A program made the position numbers and the translations under genes. From Sulfurivirga sp964427185 (GTDB taxonomy: Bacteria > Pseudomonadota > Gammaproteobacteria > Thiomicrospirales > Thiomicrospiraceae): a DNA stretch of 64,000 nt. Positions within the stretch are counted from its first letter, which is position 1. Each line of letters opens with the position of its first letter. Location: contig CAYRSN010000001.1 of the NCBI GenBank assembly GCA_964427185.1, positions 62,001-126,000 on the forward strand. The letters run 5' to 3'. Under the pieces are notes generated by a model that was given only the letters and a program-made list of their open reading frames with translations, was not told the DNA's origin and did no database searches. Below are positions 25,357-33,359 of the stretch, piece after piece.

Positions 25357-26187
25357 ATGGCACTGGTAATTAATACTAATATGGCATCTGAAAATGCCGT
25401 TCGTCTTTTGGATCAAGTTTCTCGTTCTCAGAAAGTTTCTATGGAGCGTTTGACATCAGGGCTCCGTATCAATAAAACCGCGGATGATGCAGCAGGTAAA
25501 GCAGTCGTCACTAAAATGGATAGCCAGATTCGCGGCACGGACATGGCCATTCGTAATGTCAACGATGGCATTGGTGTGGTGCAGACACTGGATGGTGCGG
25601 TGGAAGAAGTGGTGAATATGATGCAGCGCATCCGAGAGCTTTCTGTGCAGATGACAAATGATACTTATACTTCTGCACAGCGTTATGAAACGCAGATGGA
25701 AGTATCTCAGTTGAAAATAGAAATCAGCCGTGTGGGGCAAACGCTTAAATTCAATGGCATTCCCTTATTAAACGGCATTAATGCGGGGCTGAGTATTCAT
25801 GCAGGTTGGGAAACTGCAAAGGAAAATGAAATTTCAATTCCGCTATTTAGTTTGGCAGATAACAATGCTGATTTACATTATGACTCGGCCAATGTGACAC
25901 AGCAATCTGCGGCACTGGCAACAATTTCCCTGATGGATCAGGATATTTCTTATATCAATGTGATTCGTTCCAAATGGGGAGCCATTCAGAATCGTTTTGA
26001 AAGCACATTGAGTAACCTGCAAAATGTTAATGAAAATATCAAAGCAGCCCGTAGTCGTATTCAGGATGCTGATTTTGCCAGAGAGTCTGCGAACCTGGCT
26101 CGAACACAAGTGTTGCAGCAGGCAGGTATGGCGATGCTGTCGCAGGCGAACCAAAACTCTCAGCAGGTCATGCAGTTGTTACAGTAA
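25357..26187 (+). CDS. fliC2: Flagellin 2
   Basis: Second filament subunit, 276 residues, very like flagellin 1 at both ends and different mainly in the central part (about residues 138-195, for example LSIHAGWETAKENEISIPLF). It has its own sigma-28 promoter and terminator, so the two flagellins can be regulated separately. The leader TTACACACAAGGGAGAAA resembles those of flgE, flgI and fliS. The symbol is only a label; I cannot tell which gene is the main filament subunit. Confidence 0.94.
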   Translation: MALVINTNMASENAVRLLDQVSRSQKVSMERLTSGLRINKTADDAAGKAVVTKMDSQIRGTDMAIRNVNDGIGVVQTLDGAVEEVVNMMQRIRELSVQMTNDTYTSAQRYETQMEVSQLKIEISRVGQTLKFNGIPLLNGINAGLSIHAGWETAKENEISIPLFSLADNNADLHYDSANVTQQSAALATISLMDQDISYINVIRSKWGAIQNRFESTLSNLQNVNENIKAARSRIQDADFARESANLARTQVLQQAGMAMLSQANQNSQQVMQLLQ

Positions 26188-26275
26188 TTAGGAATTAGCA
26201 TTATAAAAAGCACTCAGATTTAAAATAAGGGTATTGAGCAGGGGGGCTATGGCTCAAAAAGTTCCCTTGTGTGTT

Positions 26276-26306
26276 AGCGGCTTTCCGTAAGGAAGCCGCT
26301 TTTTTT
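26276..26306 (+). terminator. Intrinsic terminator after flagellin 2
   Basis: The stem AGCGGCTT/AAGCCGCT extends by CC/GG past one unpaired T, with a GTAA loop, and is followed by six or more T residues. The fliD sigma-54 promoter begins directly after it. Confidence 0.9.
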
Positions 26307-26307
26307 G

Positions 26308-26323
26308 TGGCATGAACTTTGCT
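26308..26323 (+). promoter_or_regulatory. Sigma-54 promoter of fliDST
   Basis: TGGCAT-N5-TTGCT, with GG at 26309 and GC at 26321 ten bases apart. It touches the T run of the preceding terminator. Confidence 0.88.
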
Positions 26324-26349
26324 TTTACTGTGGGGTGTTTTGTATGGTT

Positions 26350-26376
26350 TAAAGATTATGGAAAAGGGGTCGTTAA
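26350..26376 (+). promoter_or_regulatory. Possible second, sigma-28 promoter of fliDST
   Basis: TAAAGATT-N11-GTCGTTAA matches the FliA consensus at 7 of 8 and 6 of 8 box positions with exact spacing. Together with the sigma-54 site it would give fliD two promoters, as is known for late-capping genes in other bacteria. Weaker than the flagellin sites. Confidence 0.5.
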
Positions 26377-26426
26377 CAAAAACACATAAAGAGATAAAAT
26401 AGCCGACCAGAACAGGAGAACAAATT

Positions 26427-28457
26427 ATGGCGTTGAGTACGATCAATAACAGTGATATTGGCCTGTCTTTGCTAAATAGCATGGGTGCAGGGCAGTTTGA
26501 TGTGGCCAATATGGCAAGAGTGCTGGCAGAGGCAGATGTCAGCGCACAGCGGATTGCCTTGGAGCAGCGGCAACAGACACTGGATTTCAAACTCAGCGGA
26601 TTTAACCTTTTGAATCAGGCGTTGCAAGGGTTCAATAGCCAGGTCAGTAGTTTACTGAGTATGGACACCTTTCGTCAGAAGACGGTCAGCAGCTCTGATG
26701 AAAATGTGTTGCAAGCCAGTATTAGCGGGCAGGCTGTCGATGCGACTTATCAGGTGGAAGTGCAGCAGCTTGCCAAGGCGCATACGCTGGCGACAGCGAA
26801 TACATTCGCCTCTTTAAATGATGTCGTCGGTGAGGGAGGTTTGACAATTTCAGTAGGCGGTCGCCAGCAGACCATTACTATTGATGCGACTAATAACACA
26901 CTGGAGGGTGTGCGTGCTGCAATTAACAGTGCAAATATTGGCGTAAATGCAACAATCGTGAATACGGGCAGCGGTTACAAGCTGATGTTGAACGCTGAAA
27001 ATACAGGGGCGGCCAATGCGATTTCGATTTCAGTGGCCGATAGTGATGGTAATAACACGGATAATGCCGGCCTTTCTCAGCTGATCAATGCCAATATGAC
27101 CGAAACGACAGCAGCACAGGATGCACAGGTGGTCGTTAATGGTTTGACAATTACACGCAGCACGAATGTGATGGATGATGTGATTGAAGGGGTGACGCTT
27201 CAGTTGCAGTCTGCTGTGCCAGGACAGGTGAACACTCTTTCTGTGCAAAGTGATACTTCAGCAGCTACGCAAGCTGTGCAGGATTTTGTAGATCTTTATA
27301 ACAGTCTTCAAGATGTATTTGATATTTTGGGCTCTTATAGTAATACGCCTACGGCGGAGGATCCTACATCGGGTGCTTTAAAAGGGGATTCAACCCTGCG
27401 CATGTTAAAAGCGCAAGTGCGGGAAATGATTGTGCAGCCGTTGGATGGTGCAGGCTCACTGAAATCATTGGCGGATATTGGTATTTTGACTCAACGAGAT
27501 GGCACCTTGGAGTTTGACAGCACAAAGCTGCAAGCTGCTCTGGCTGCGGATCCAGAAGCGGTTGGTAAGCTGTTTTCTGCTTCGATGGAGGCGACTGATC
27601 CTTTAGTGTCTTATGTTGGCTCTAATGAAAAAACCCCTGAAGGAAGTTGGGATTTGTTTGTCAGCACTGCTGCAGAGCAGGCAACGCTTGCAGGTGCGGC
27701 TTTAGGGGGCACGGGTACGATTACACTGGATAATACAAATAACAGCCTGGAGTTATCTATTAACGGTACTGCCTCAGCTACGATTAATTTGGCAACAGGC
27801 ACTTACACAAAGGATGAGCTGGCAAGCCTGCTTCAAAACGCAATCAATAGTGACAGCAATATTGCGGCGCAGCAAGGTAAGGTAAGTGTGAAATATGATG
27901 CGGCATCCGATGGGTTTGTCATTACGACAGATAAATATGGCAGTGCAGCCAGTATTGAATTTACAGGCGGCACAGCACTTACCAGCGGTGTGCTGGGCTT
28001 TAATGTGGGAGATCAAGATACCGGCGTTGATGTGGCCGGTCAGCTGAAAGACCCGGTTACGGGGAATACCTACACATTTGTAGGGCAAGGGCAGGTGGTA
28101 ACAGTCAGTGATTACACATTAGATGGTCTGCCCAAAGGGCTGGAATTCCGGGTGGAAGGCACGGCCACAGGTGATCGCGGTACACTGACCTTTAACAGAG
28201 GCTATGCAGATCGTTTAGTTACCGCTTTTAACGGCTGGATGGATAGTGAAGGTGTCGTAGGGCAGAAGCTGCAAAATCTGTATGACAAACAGGCGGAGTA
28301 TGAAAAGCAACAGGAAAAAATCGACAGACGTTATGAAATGTTGGAAATGCGTTACCGTATTCAGTTCGGGCAGCTTCAGGCTGTTTTGGACGGCTTTCAA
28401 CAGACGCAGAGCTATTTGTCTGCACAGCTGGCTGCATTGCAACCTACCAGTAACTAA
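26427..28457 (+). CDS. fliD: FliD, filament cap protein HAP2
   Basis: Caps the filament and folds incoming flagellin. The 676-residue product has the FliD N domain (about 30-130, with YQVEVQQLAKAHTLATANTF), a flagellin-hook IN motif region (INSANIGVNATIVNTGSGYK), and the C domain (LADIGILTQRDGTLEFDSTK) with a terminal coiled coil (KLQNLYDKQAEYEKQQEKID). It is longer than the 450-480 residues of many FliD proteins because of added central domains (about 390-560) rich in Thr, Asn and Gly. Confidence 0.94.
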   Translation: MALSTINNSDIGLSLLNSMGAGQFDVANMARVLAEADVSAQRIALEQRQQTLDFKLSGFNLLNQALQGFNSQVSSLLSMDTFRQKTVSSSDENVLQASISGQAVDATYQVEVQQLAKAHTLATANTFASLNDVVGEGGLTISVGGRQQTITIDATNNTLEGVRAAINSANIGVNATIVNTGSGYKLMLNAENTGAANAISISVADSDGNNTDNAGLSQLINANMTETTAAQDAQVVVNGLTITRSTNVMDDVIEGVTLQLQSAVPGQVNTLSVQSDTSAATQAVQDFVDLYNSLQDVFDILGSYSNTPTAEDPTSGALKGDSTLRMLKAQVREMIVQPLDGAGSLKSLADIGILTQRDGTLEFDSTKLQAALAADPEAVGKLFSASMEATDPLVSYVGSNEKTPEGSWDLFVSTAAEQATLAGAALGGTGTITLDNTNNSLELSINGTASATINLATGTYTKDELASLLQNAINSDSNIAAQQGKVSVKYDAASDGFVITTDKYGSAASIEFTGGTALTSGVLGFNVGDQDTGVDVAGQLKDPVTGNTYTFVGQGQVVTVSDYTLDGLPKGLEFRVEGTATGDRGTLTFNRGYADRLVTAFNGWMDSEGVVGQKLQNLYDKQAEYEKQQEKIDRRYEMLEMRYRIQFGQLQAVLDGFQQTQSYLSAQLAALQPTSN

Positions 28458-28491
28458 CTTATAGCACTTCATACACACAAGGGGGAGAAAA

Positions 28492-28935
28492 ATGAACGTA
28501 CTTGCCAGGCAAAAAGTTTTAAATGCTTATAAGCAAACAGGGCTGGAGAGTATAGTGCTCAGCGCGACCCCTCATAAGCGAGTTTCCCTGTTATATGAGG
28601 GTGCGATTAAACATGTTAACCTGGCTAAGATGGCGATGAACCGTAAAGATGTTTCAGCCAAGGCGCTCCATAGTGGCAAAGCGATGGATATTATCAGTGG
28701 CTTGCGCTCTGTGTTGAACCATGAGCAGGGCGCACAATTGGCTCAGCAGTTGGATGCCTTGTACGACTTTATGTTGCGCCACCTGCTGGAAGCCAATAAG
28801 GACAACAGTGAGGAAAAATTTAATACGGTCATTGAGCTGTTGACAACGCTGAAAGAAGGGTGGGACAGCATGCCAGAAGAATATAAAAATCTGGATGATC
28901 AGGCGCTTTCCAAATTGCGTACAAAAGCATCTTAG
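28492..28935 (+). CDS. fliS: FliS, flagellin export chaperone
   Basis: Binds the C terminus of flagellin in the cytoplasm and prevents early polymerisation. The 147-residue product carries LYEGAIKHVNLAKMAMNRKD and DIISGLRSVLNHEQGAQLAQ, both typical of the four-helix FliS fold. The leader ACACACAAGGGGGAGAAAA contains a strong ribosome site. It lies 34 bases after fliD. Confidence 0.93.
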   Translation: MNVLARQKVLNAYKQTGLESIVLSATPHKRVSLLYEGAIKHVNLAKMAMNRKDVSAKALHSGKAMDIISGLRSVLNHEQGAQLAQQLDALYDFMLRHLLEANKDNSEEKFNTVIELLTTLKEGWDSMPEEYKNLDDQALSKLRTKAS

Positions 28936-28940
28936 GCCTG

Positions 28941-29243
28941 ATGAATACATGTTATTTGACATGTCTGTCTTTGAGTCAGCAGCTGATTGAAGCTGCTGAA
29001 GCCAGGCAGTGGGAGCGGCTTATGCAAAAGCAGCAGCAGTGGCAACATGAGGCTTATCAGTGTATTGATATCTTGGCTGAGCAGGCACAAACTCAGCCGG
29101 AGGCGCTGCAGCATTTGAACAGGCTTTTAGAAGATATTGAAGAGAAAATGCAGTATCTGGAGCAGATTATGCGCCAGCTGCAGTCTGAGCAACAGAAAGA
29201 TCTCAACCAATTAAAACAGGCAGCATCTTATTTGAAATCATAA
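28941..29243 (+). CDS. fliT: FliT-like small helical protein
   Basis: A 100-residue, almost fully helical protein rich in Gln, Glu and Leu (LMQKQQQWQHEAYQCIDILA, KMQYLEQIMRQLQSEQQKDL). Size, helicity and place five bases after fliS fit FliT, the export chaperone for FliD, but primary-sequence identity in this family is low, so the name rests mainly on context. The consensus sigma-70 promoter of the regulator operon follows 15 bases after its stop. Confidence 0.7.
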   Translation: MNTCYLTCLSLSQQLIEAAEARQWERLMQKQQQWQHEAYQCIDILAEQAQTQPEALQHLNRLLEDIEEKMQYLEQIMRQLQSEQQKDLNQLKQAASYLKS

Positions 29244-29257
29244 GCCTCGCCAAATTT

Positions 29258-29286
29258 TTGACATTCTGCGGGCGATTCTCTATAAA
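29258..29286 (+). promoter_or_regulatory. Consensus sigma-70 promoter of fleQ-flrB-flrC
   Basis: TTGACA, 17 bases, TATAAA: a near-perfect housekeeping promoter. It is the only clear sigma-70 promoter among the flagellar genes and stands before the regulator genes, as expected at the top of the hierarchy. An in-frame ATG at 29287 directly follows the -10 box and cannot be in the transcript. Confidence 0.88.
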
Positions 29287-29325
29287 ATGGCCACAGACAC
29301 TATCAAATGTGGCATCTACATCTAT

Positions 29326-30393
29326 ATGCAGAACAATCCCTTCCAGAACCTGATCGGCAGTAGTCAAGCGATTCAAAATGTAAAAAAAATGATTCTTCAG
29401 GTTGCGCCAACAGATGCAACAGTGCTTATTTTGGGAGAGTCAGGGACGGGTAAGGAAGTCATTGCACAGGCGATTCATGCTGCTTCAACACGCGCTTCAA
29501 AGCCATTTGTGCCGATTAACTGCGGTGCGATTCCTGGTGAGCTGCTGGAATCCGAATTGTTCGGTCATGAAAAAGGTGCCTTTACCGGTGCCATTACCGC
29601 GCGGAAGGGACGTTTTGAAATGGCCGAAAAAGGCACGCTCTTTCTGGATGAGATCGGCGATATGCCGTTGCCCATGCAGGTTAAACTGCTGCGGGTTTTG
29701 CAGGAACGTACCTTTGAACGTATCGGCTCCAATAAAAGCATTTCCTGTGATGTCAGGGTCATCGCCGCTACACATCAAAATCTGGAAACGCAGATTGCAG
29801 AAGGGCATTTCAGAGAAGATCTGTTTTACCGTTTAAATGTTTTTCCCATAGAAGTGCCACCTTTACGAGAGCGCAAAGAAGATATTCCACTGTTGCTTGA
29901 GCACCTGTTTGCAAAAATCCGTCAGCGTGGTCTAGGTACGCCGCAGCTGGATGAAAAAACCCTGATTGCCTTGCAATATTATTCATGGTCGGGCAACGTA
30001 CGTGAGTTGAGTAACTTGGCAGAACGTCTTTCCATCCTCTATCCGGATGAGACGGTGCATTACGATCAGCTACCACCACGCTATCAGATAACATTGGAAT
30101 CACATATGAGGCTGTGTCAGCCGGCGCCCCTCTCTGAGGAAAAGCTCTCCCTTGAAGCAAGGGAGAGCGACAAGCAGAAAACAGCAGAGGGCATATCCGA
30201 CATGGCAACCTCCTCAGACAGCCTGCCCGATTTATCGGCAGGGTTGGATTTAAAAACCTATCTGATTGAGATGGAAACGCGTTTAATCCAACAGGCGCTG
30301 GAAACGACCAAAGGTAATGTTTCTCAGGCGGCCAAGCTTCTGCGCATGAACCGAACAACGCTTGTAGAGAAAATCAAAAAATATGGTCTCTGA
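29326..30393 (+). CDS. fleQ: FleQ/FlrA-like sigma-54 activator lacking the receiver domain
   Basis: Expected master activator of the sigma-54 flagellar genes. The 355-residue product is an AAA+ domain (about 8-245: Walker A GESGTGKE, the sigma-54 contact loop GAFTGA, Walker B GTLFLDEIG, then FREDLFYRLNVFPIEVPPLR) and a Fis-type helix-turn-helix (GNVSQAAKLLRMNRTTLVEK). The end LVEKIKKYGL and overall match are to FleQ. FleQ and FlrA normally carry about 130-150 more N-terminal residues; here fliT and the promoter lie directly upstream, so the domain is truly absent. ATG 29326 is chosen because ATG 29287 abuts the -10 box; its ribosome site is weak. Confidence 0.85.
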   Translation: MQNNPFQNLIGSSQAIQNVKKMILQVAPTDATVLILGESGTGKEVIAQAIHAASTRASKPFVPINCGAIPGELLESELFGHEKGAFTGAITARKGRFEMAEKGTLFLDEIGDMPLPMQVKLLRVLQERTFERIGSNKSISCDVRVIAATHQNLETQIAEGHFREDLFYRLNVFPIEVPPLRERKEDIPLLLEHLFAKIRQRGLGTPQLDEKTLIALQYYSWSGNVRELSNLAERLSILYPDETVHYDQLPPRYQITLESHMRLCQPAPLSEEKLSLEARESDKQKTAEGISDMATSSDSLPDLSAGLDLKTYLIEMETRLIQQALETTKGNVSQAAKLLRMNRTTLVEKIKKYGL

Positions 30394-31546
30394 TCGCGCA
30401 ACAGTCTCAGTTGATCAAAAACGGCTACAGGAGCTGGAAGAAGCCTTCGCTCTGTTTAATGAAACCTCCCAGCAGCTGACAGCGGCCTATAATGCCCTTC
30501 AGCAACAGCTGGCATTTGTGCAGGCAAAACTTGCCGAAACAGAAAAGCACCGTAAGCAGGCTGTAGCGCGCCTGGATCAGTTGCTGAATCTATTGCCGGC
30601 TGGGGTTATCATGCTGGATGAAAAGCGTAAGGTGATTGAAATGAATCCCAGTGCGGCTGCGGTACTGGGTCATGATGCATTGGACAGAAGCTGGGAAGAA
30701 GTGCAGCGCAATGTGTTTTTACGGCAGACATCGGCAGGTGAGCTTATTACACATGATGAGCAGGTGTATCAAGTGGCGGAGACCCCGTTGGAAAAGGGAG
30801 CTGGGCAGTTGATCCTGATTCAGGATGTGACGGCGGCACGGCAGCTGCAGCAACTGACCAGCCGTCATCAGCGGTTGAACTCCATGGGAGAGATGGCTGC
30901 ATCCCTTGCCCATCAGATCCGCACGCCTTTATCGACTGCCATGCTCTATGTCTCTCAACTTGGCTCGCCTTTGCCGGAGGCTCAGGCTGCAATGTTTTCC
31001 GAAAAAGCTTTAACCAGTCTGCGGCATATCGAGCGTCTGATCGAAGATATGCTGCAGTATGCCAAAGGCGGCAAAGCGAAAGAAACTCCTTTTTCAGTCA
31101 ATCAGCTGCTCTATAAGCTGCAAGAGGCCGTGCAGCCTCAAATTCAGCAGTATCATGCCAGCTTCAGGCTGACCGTACTTGCCGAAGATAGAACCTTTCG
31201 AGGGGATGAAGAGGCTTTATTGACTGCGTTGCAGAACTTGGTGACTAACGCACTCGAGGCTTGCGGAGAGGAGGCTGTGATTGAAGTCATGGCAGAAATC
31301 ATAAAGAGCCAGCTGGTTTTAAGGGTCATGGATAATGGTCCTGGGATAGATGAAAGTGTTCAACAGAAAATATTTGAGCCGTTTTTCACCTTGCGCGCAC
31401 GGGGAACGGGTTTAGGGTTGGCTGTTGTCAGGGCAGTGACAGAAGCGCATGGCGGTGAGGTGCGGGTACATGCCTTAAAAGGGGTAGGCAGCACTTTCAG
31501 CCTGTATTTGCCATTGGTGAGCATGCATGAGGATATGGCTTCGTGA
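30383..31546 (+). CDS. flrB: FlrB/FleS-type PAS histidine kinase
   Basis: Cytoplasmic sensor kinase for FlrC. The 387-residue product has an N-terminal coiled coil, a PAS domain (about 65-145, LLNLLPAGVIMLDEKRKVIE), the phosphoacceptor box MGEMAASLAHQIRTPLSTAM, and a HATPase domain with ALQNLVTNALEA, DNGPGID and GTGLGLAVV. No membrane segment is seen, as in FlrB and FleS. It overlaps fleQ by 11 and flrC by four bases. Confidence 0.92.
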   Translation: MVSDRATVSVDQKRLQELEEAFALFNETSQQLTAAYNALQQQLAFVQAKLAETEKHRKQAVARLDQLLNLLPAGVIMLDEKRKVIEMNPSAAAVLGHDALDRSWEEVQRNVFLRQTSAGELITHDEQVYQVAETPLEKGAGQLILIQDVTAARQLQQLTSRHQRLNSMGEMAASLAHQIRTPLSTAMLYVSQLGSPLPEAQAAMFSEKALTSLRHIERLIEDMLQYAKGGKAKETPFSVNQLLYKLQEAVQPQIQQYHASFRLTVLAEDRTFRGDEEALLTALQNLVTNALEACGEEAVIEVMAEIIKSQLVLRVMDNGPGIDESVQQKIFEPFFTLRARGTGLGLAVVRAVTEAHGGEVRVHALKGVGSTFSLYLPLVSMHEDMAS

Positions 31547-32913
31547 CAGTTTCAAAAGTACTGGTAGTCGAAGATGATCAGCCGCTTCAGCAGGCGTTGG
31601 TTGATACCTTACGTTTAAACGGGTTTGAAGTCGAGGCAGCAGATAGCGCAGAGCAGGCCTTGAAAGTCTTGCGTGGAGATATCGGTATGGTCTTCACTGA
31701 TATCCGTATGGATGGGATGGATGGGGTGGAGCTGTTGCGGCGTATTCGAGCCCATAAACCATGGCTGCCTGTTGTATTGATGACAGCTTATGGCACGGTT
31801 GAGCAGGCAGTTGAGGCCATGAAACTCGGTGCGGTGGATTATCTGTCCAAGCCTTTTGATGCCCAGTCTCTGGTGGAAAAAGCACAGCGGTTTTTTAATC
31901 GGGATGCTTCGATAAAAGATGAGTTTATAGCGGTTGATCCACGTACGGTACAGATCAAACAGGTTGCGCAGAAGGTTGCCGCAAGTGATGCCAGTGTCTA
32001 TATCAGTGGTGAAAGTGGAACGGGAAAGGAGGTTTTAGCACGCTTTATTCATCAGCACTCTCCGCGGCGAGAGGCACCTTTTGTGGCGATCAACTGTGCG
32101 GCGATCCCGGAAAATATGCTGGAAGCAGTACTGTTTGGTTATGAAAAGGGTGCTTTTACCGGTGCTGTAAAGTCTATGCCCGGCAAGTTTGAGCAGGCAC
32201 AGGGCGGAACGTTATTTTTAGACGAAATCGGCGAAATGCGTCCTGAGCTGCAAAGTAAGCTCTTACGTGTCCTGCAGGAGCGCGAGGTGGAGCGCCTGGG
32301 GAGTCAAAAAGTCGTTTCTTTAGATGTGCGGATATTAAGTGCTTCTAATATCAATATGCAGGAAGCTGTACGGGAAGGACGCTTTCGGGAAGACTTGTTT
32401 TATCGCTTGAATGTTTTCCCTCTGCACCTGCCACCTTTGCGCGAACGCAGAAATGATATTCCCGCTTTGGCGGAGTTTTTGATACAGCGCCACTGTTTTC
32501 AAAAACGTATCTGCCCGACGCTTTCAGCCCCAGCGATGAAAAAGCTTATTGAATATGATTGGCCGGGTAATATTCGTGAACTGGATAATGTGATACAACG
32601 GGCGCTGGTGCTCACAAATGGAGAGAGCATTCAGCCGGAAGACATTTTGCTGGATGGTGAAACTTGGTTTGAGCAGCAGATGGAGGCCACACGGGAAAGT
32701 AAGCCACAACAGCATTTACAAGCTTCTCAAAAAGATATAGGTGGTGCTTTAGCCCGCAGTGGCGGCCTGAAAGCTCATGAGGCTCAGCTGATCTTGGAGA
32801 CGTTAAGAAAGTTCGATGGTCACCGCCAGAAAACAGCGGATGCGTTAGGCATTAGCCCTCGGACATTGCGTTATAAGCTGGCCAGAATGAAAGAAAACGG
32901 CTATGAGATATGA
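31543..32913 (+). CDS. flrC: FlrC/FleR-type sigma-54 response regulator
   Basis: Activates mid-class sigma-54 flagellar genes when phosphorylated. The 456-residue product has a receiver domain (1-120; phosphoacceptor Asp in VFTDIRMDGMDG, Lys in LSKPFD), an AAA+ domain (GESGTGKEV, GYEKGAFTGAV, GTLFLDEIGEM) and a Fis-type helix-turn-helix (KTADALGISPRTLRYKLARM). It starts with GTG in GTGA overlapping flrB. It is followed by 91 bases holding the fliE sigma-54 promoter. Confidence 0.93.
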   Translation: MTVSKVLVVEDDQPLQQALVDTLRLNGFEVEAADSAEQALKVLRGDIGMVFTDIRMDGMDGVELLRRIRAHKPWLPVVLMTAYGTVEQAVEAMKLGAVDYLSKPFDAQSLVEKAQRFFNRDASIKDEFIAVDPRTVQIKQVAQKVAASDASVYISGESGTGKEVLARFIHQHSPRREAPFVAINCAAIPENMLEAVLFGYEKGAFTGAVKSMPGKFEQAQGGTLFLDEIGEMRPELQSKLLRVLQEREVERLGSQKVVSLDVRILSASNINMQEAVREGRFREDLFYRLNVFPLHLPPLRERRNDIPALAEFLIQRHCFQKRICPTLSAPAMKKLIEYDWPGNIRELDNVIQRALVLTNGESIQPEDILLDGETWFEQQMEATRESKPQQHLQASQKDIGGALARSGGLKAHEAQLILETLRKFDGHRQKTADALGISPRTLRYKLARMKENGYEI

Positions 32914-32949
32914 GGCCGCTTGCTGTAAAGCAGAGGTGTTCATAGTTTA

Positions 32950-32965
32950 TGGCATATAATTTGCA
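32950..32965 (+). promoter_or_regulatory. Sigma-54 promoter of the fliE-to-cheZ unit
   Basis: TGGCAT-N5-TTGCA, with GG at 32951 and GC at 32963 ten bases apart. It lies 39 bases before fliE. No terminator or other clear promoter is seen until 53655. Confidence 0.88.
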
Positions 32966-33004
32966 TGTAACGGCAGAACAGATAAAAGCTTAAGGAAAAT
33001 TGAC

Positions 33005-33343
33005 ATGAGTCCTGTTGATACTCAGTCCTTACTGATGCAGATGCGCACGTTGGCTGCCCAGGCGCAGCAAAGTCAGCCTGTTGCAAAAACATCGGCGGAA
33101 AATGCGCAGCCGCAAGGTGTTGAAGCTTTTTCTGACTTGTTGGCGCAAGGGATTGAAGCTGTTAATCAGCAGCAGAAAAAATCTTCCGAGATGAAAACGG
33201 CTCTGGAACTGGGAGACCCCAATGTGGAGCTCTCCCGGGTGATGCTGCAGGCGCAAAAAGCCTCCCTCTCTTTTGAGGCTATGACACAGGTGAGAAATAA
33301 GCTGGTTGAGGCCTATAAAGAAATTATGAACATGCCGATTTAA
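33005..33343 (+). CDS. fliE: FliE, MS-ring to rod adaptor
   Basis: Joins the MS ring to the rod. The 112-residue product has a variable N-terminal half and the conserved C-terminal half (NVELSRVMLQAQKASLSFEA, MTQVRNKLVEAYKEIMNMPI). It is the first gene after the sigma-54 promoter and the usual neighbour of fliF. Confidence 0.94.
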   Translation: MSPVDTQSLLMQMRTLAAQAQQSQPVAKTSAENAQPQGVEAFSDLLAQGIEAVNQQQKKSSEMKTALELGDPNVELSRVMLQAQKASLSFEAMTQVRNKLVEAYKEIMNMPI

Positions 33344-33359
33344 CCACTAGAGCGTATTC

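Noticed and set aside
26389..26409. TAAAGAGATAAAATAGCCGACC as a sigma-28 promoter before fliD
   Set aside because: The spacing between the boxes is about seven bases, too short for FliA; the site at 26350 fits better.
29310..29326. TGGCATCTACATCTATATGC as a sigma-54 promoter before fleQ
   Set aside because: The bases ten after GG are TA, not GC; a consensus sigma-70 promoter already lies just upstream.
32914..32940. Weak hairpin TTGCTGTAAAGCAG after flrC as terminator
   Set aside because: The stem is short and no T-run follows.
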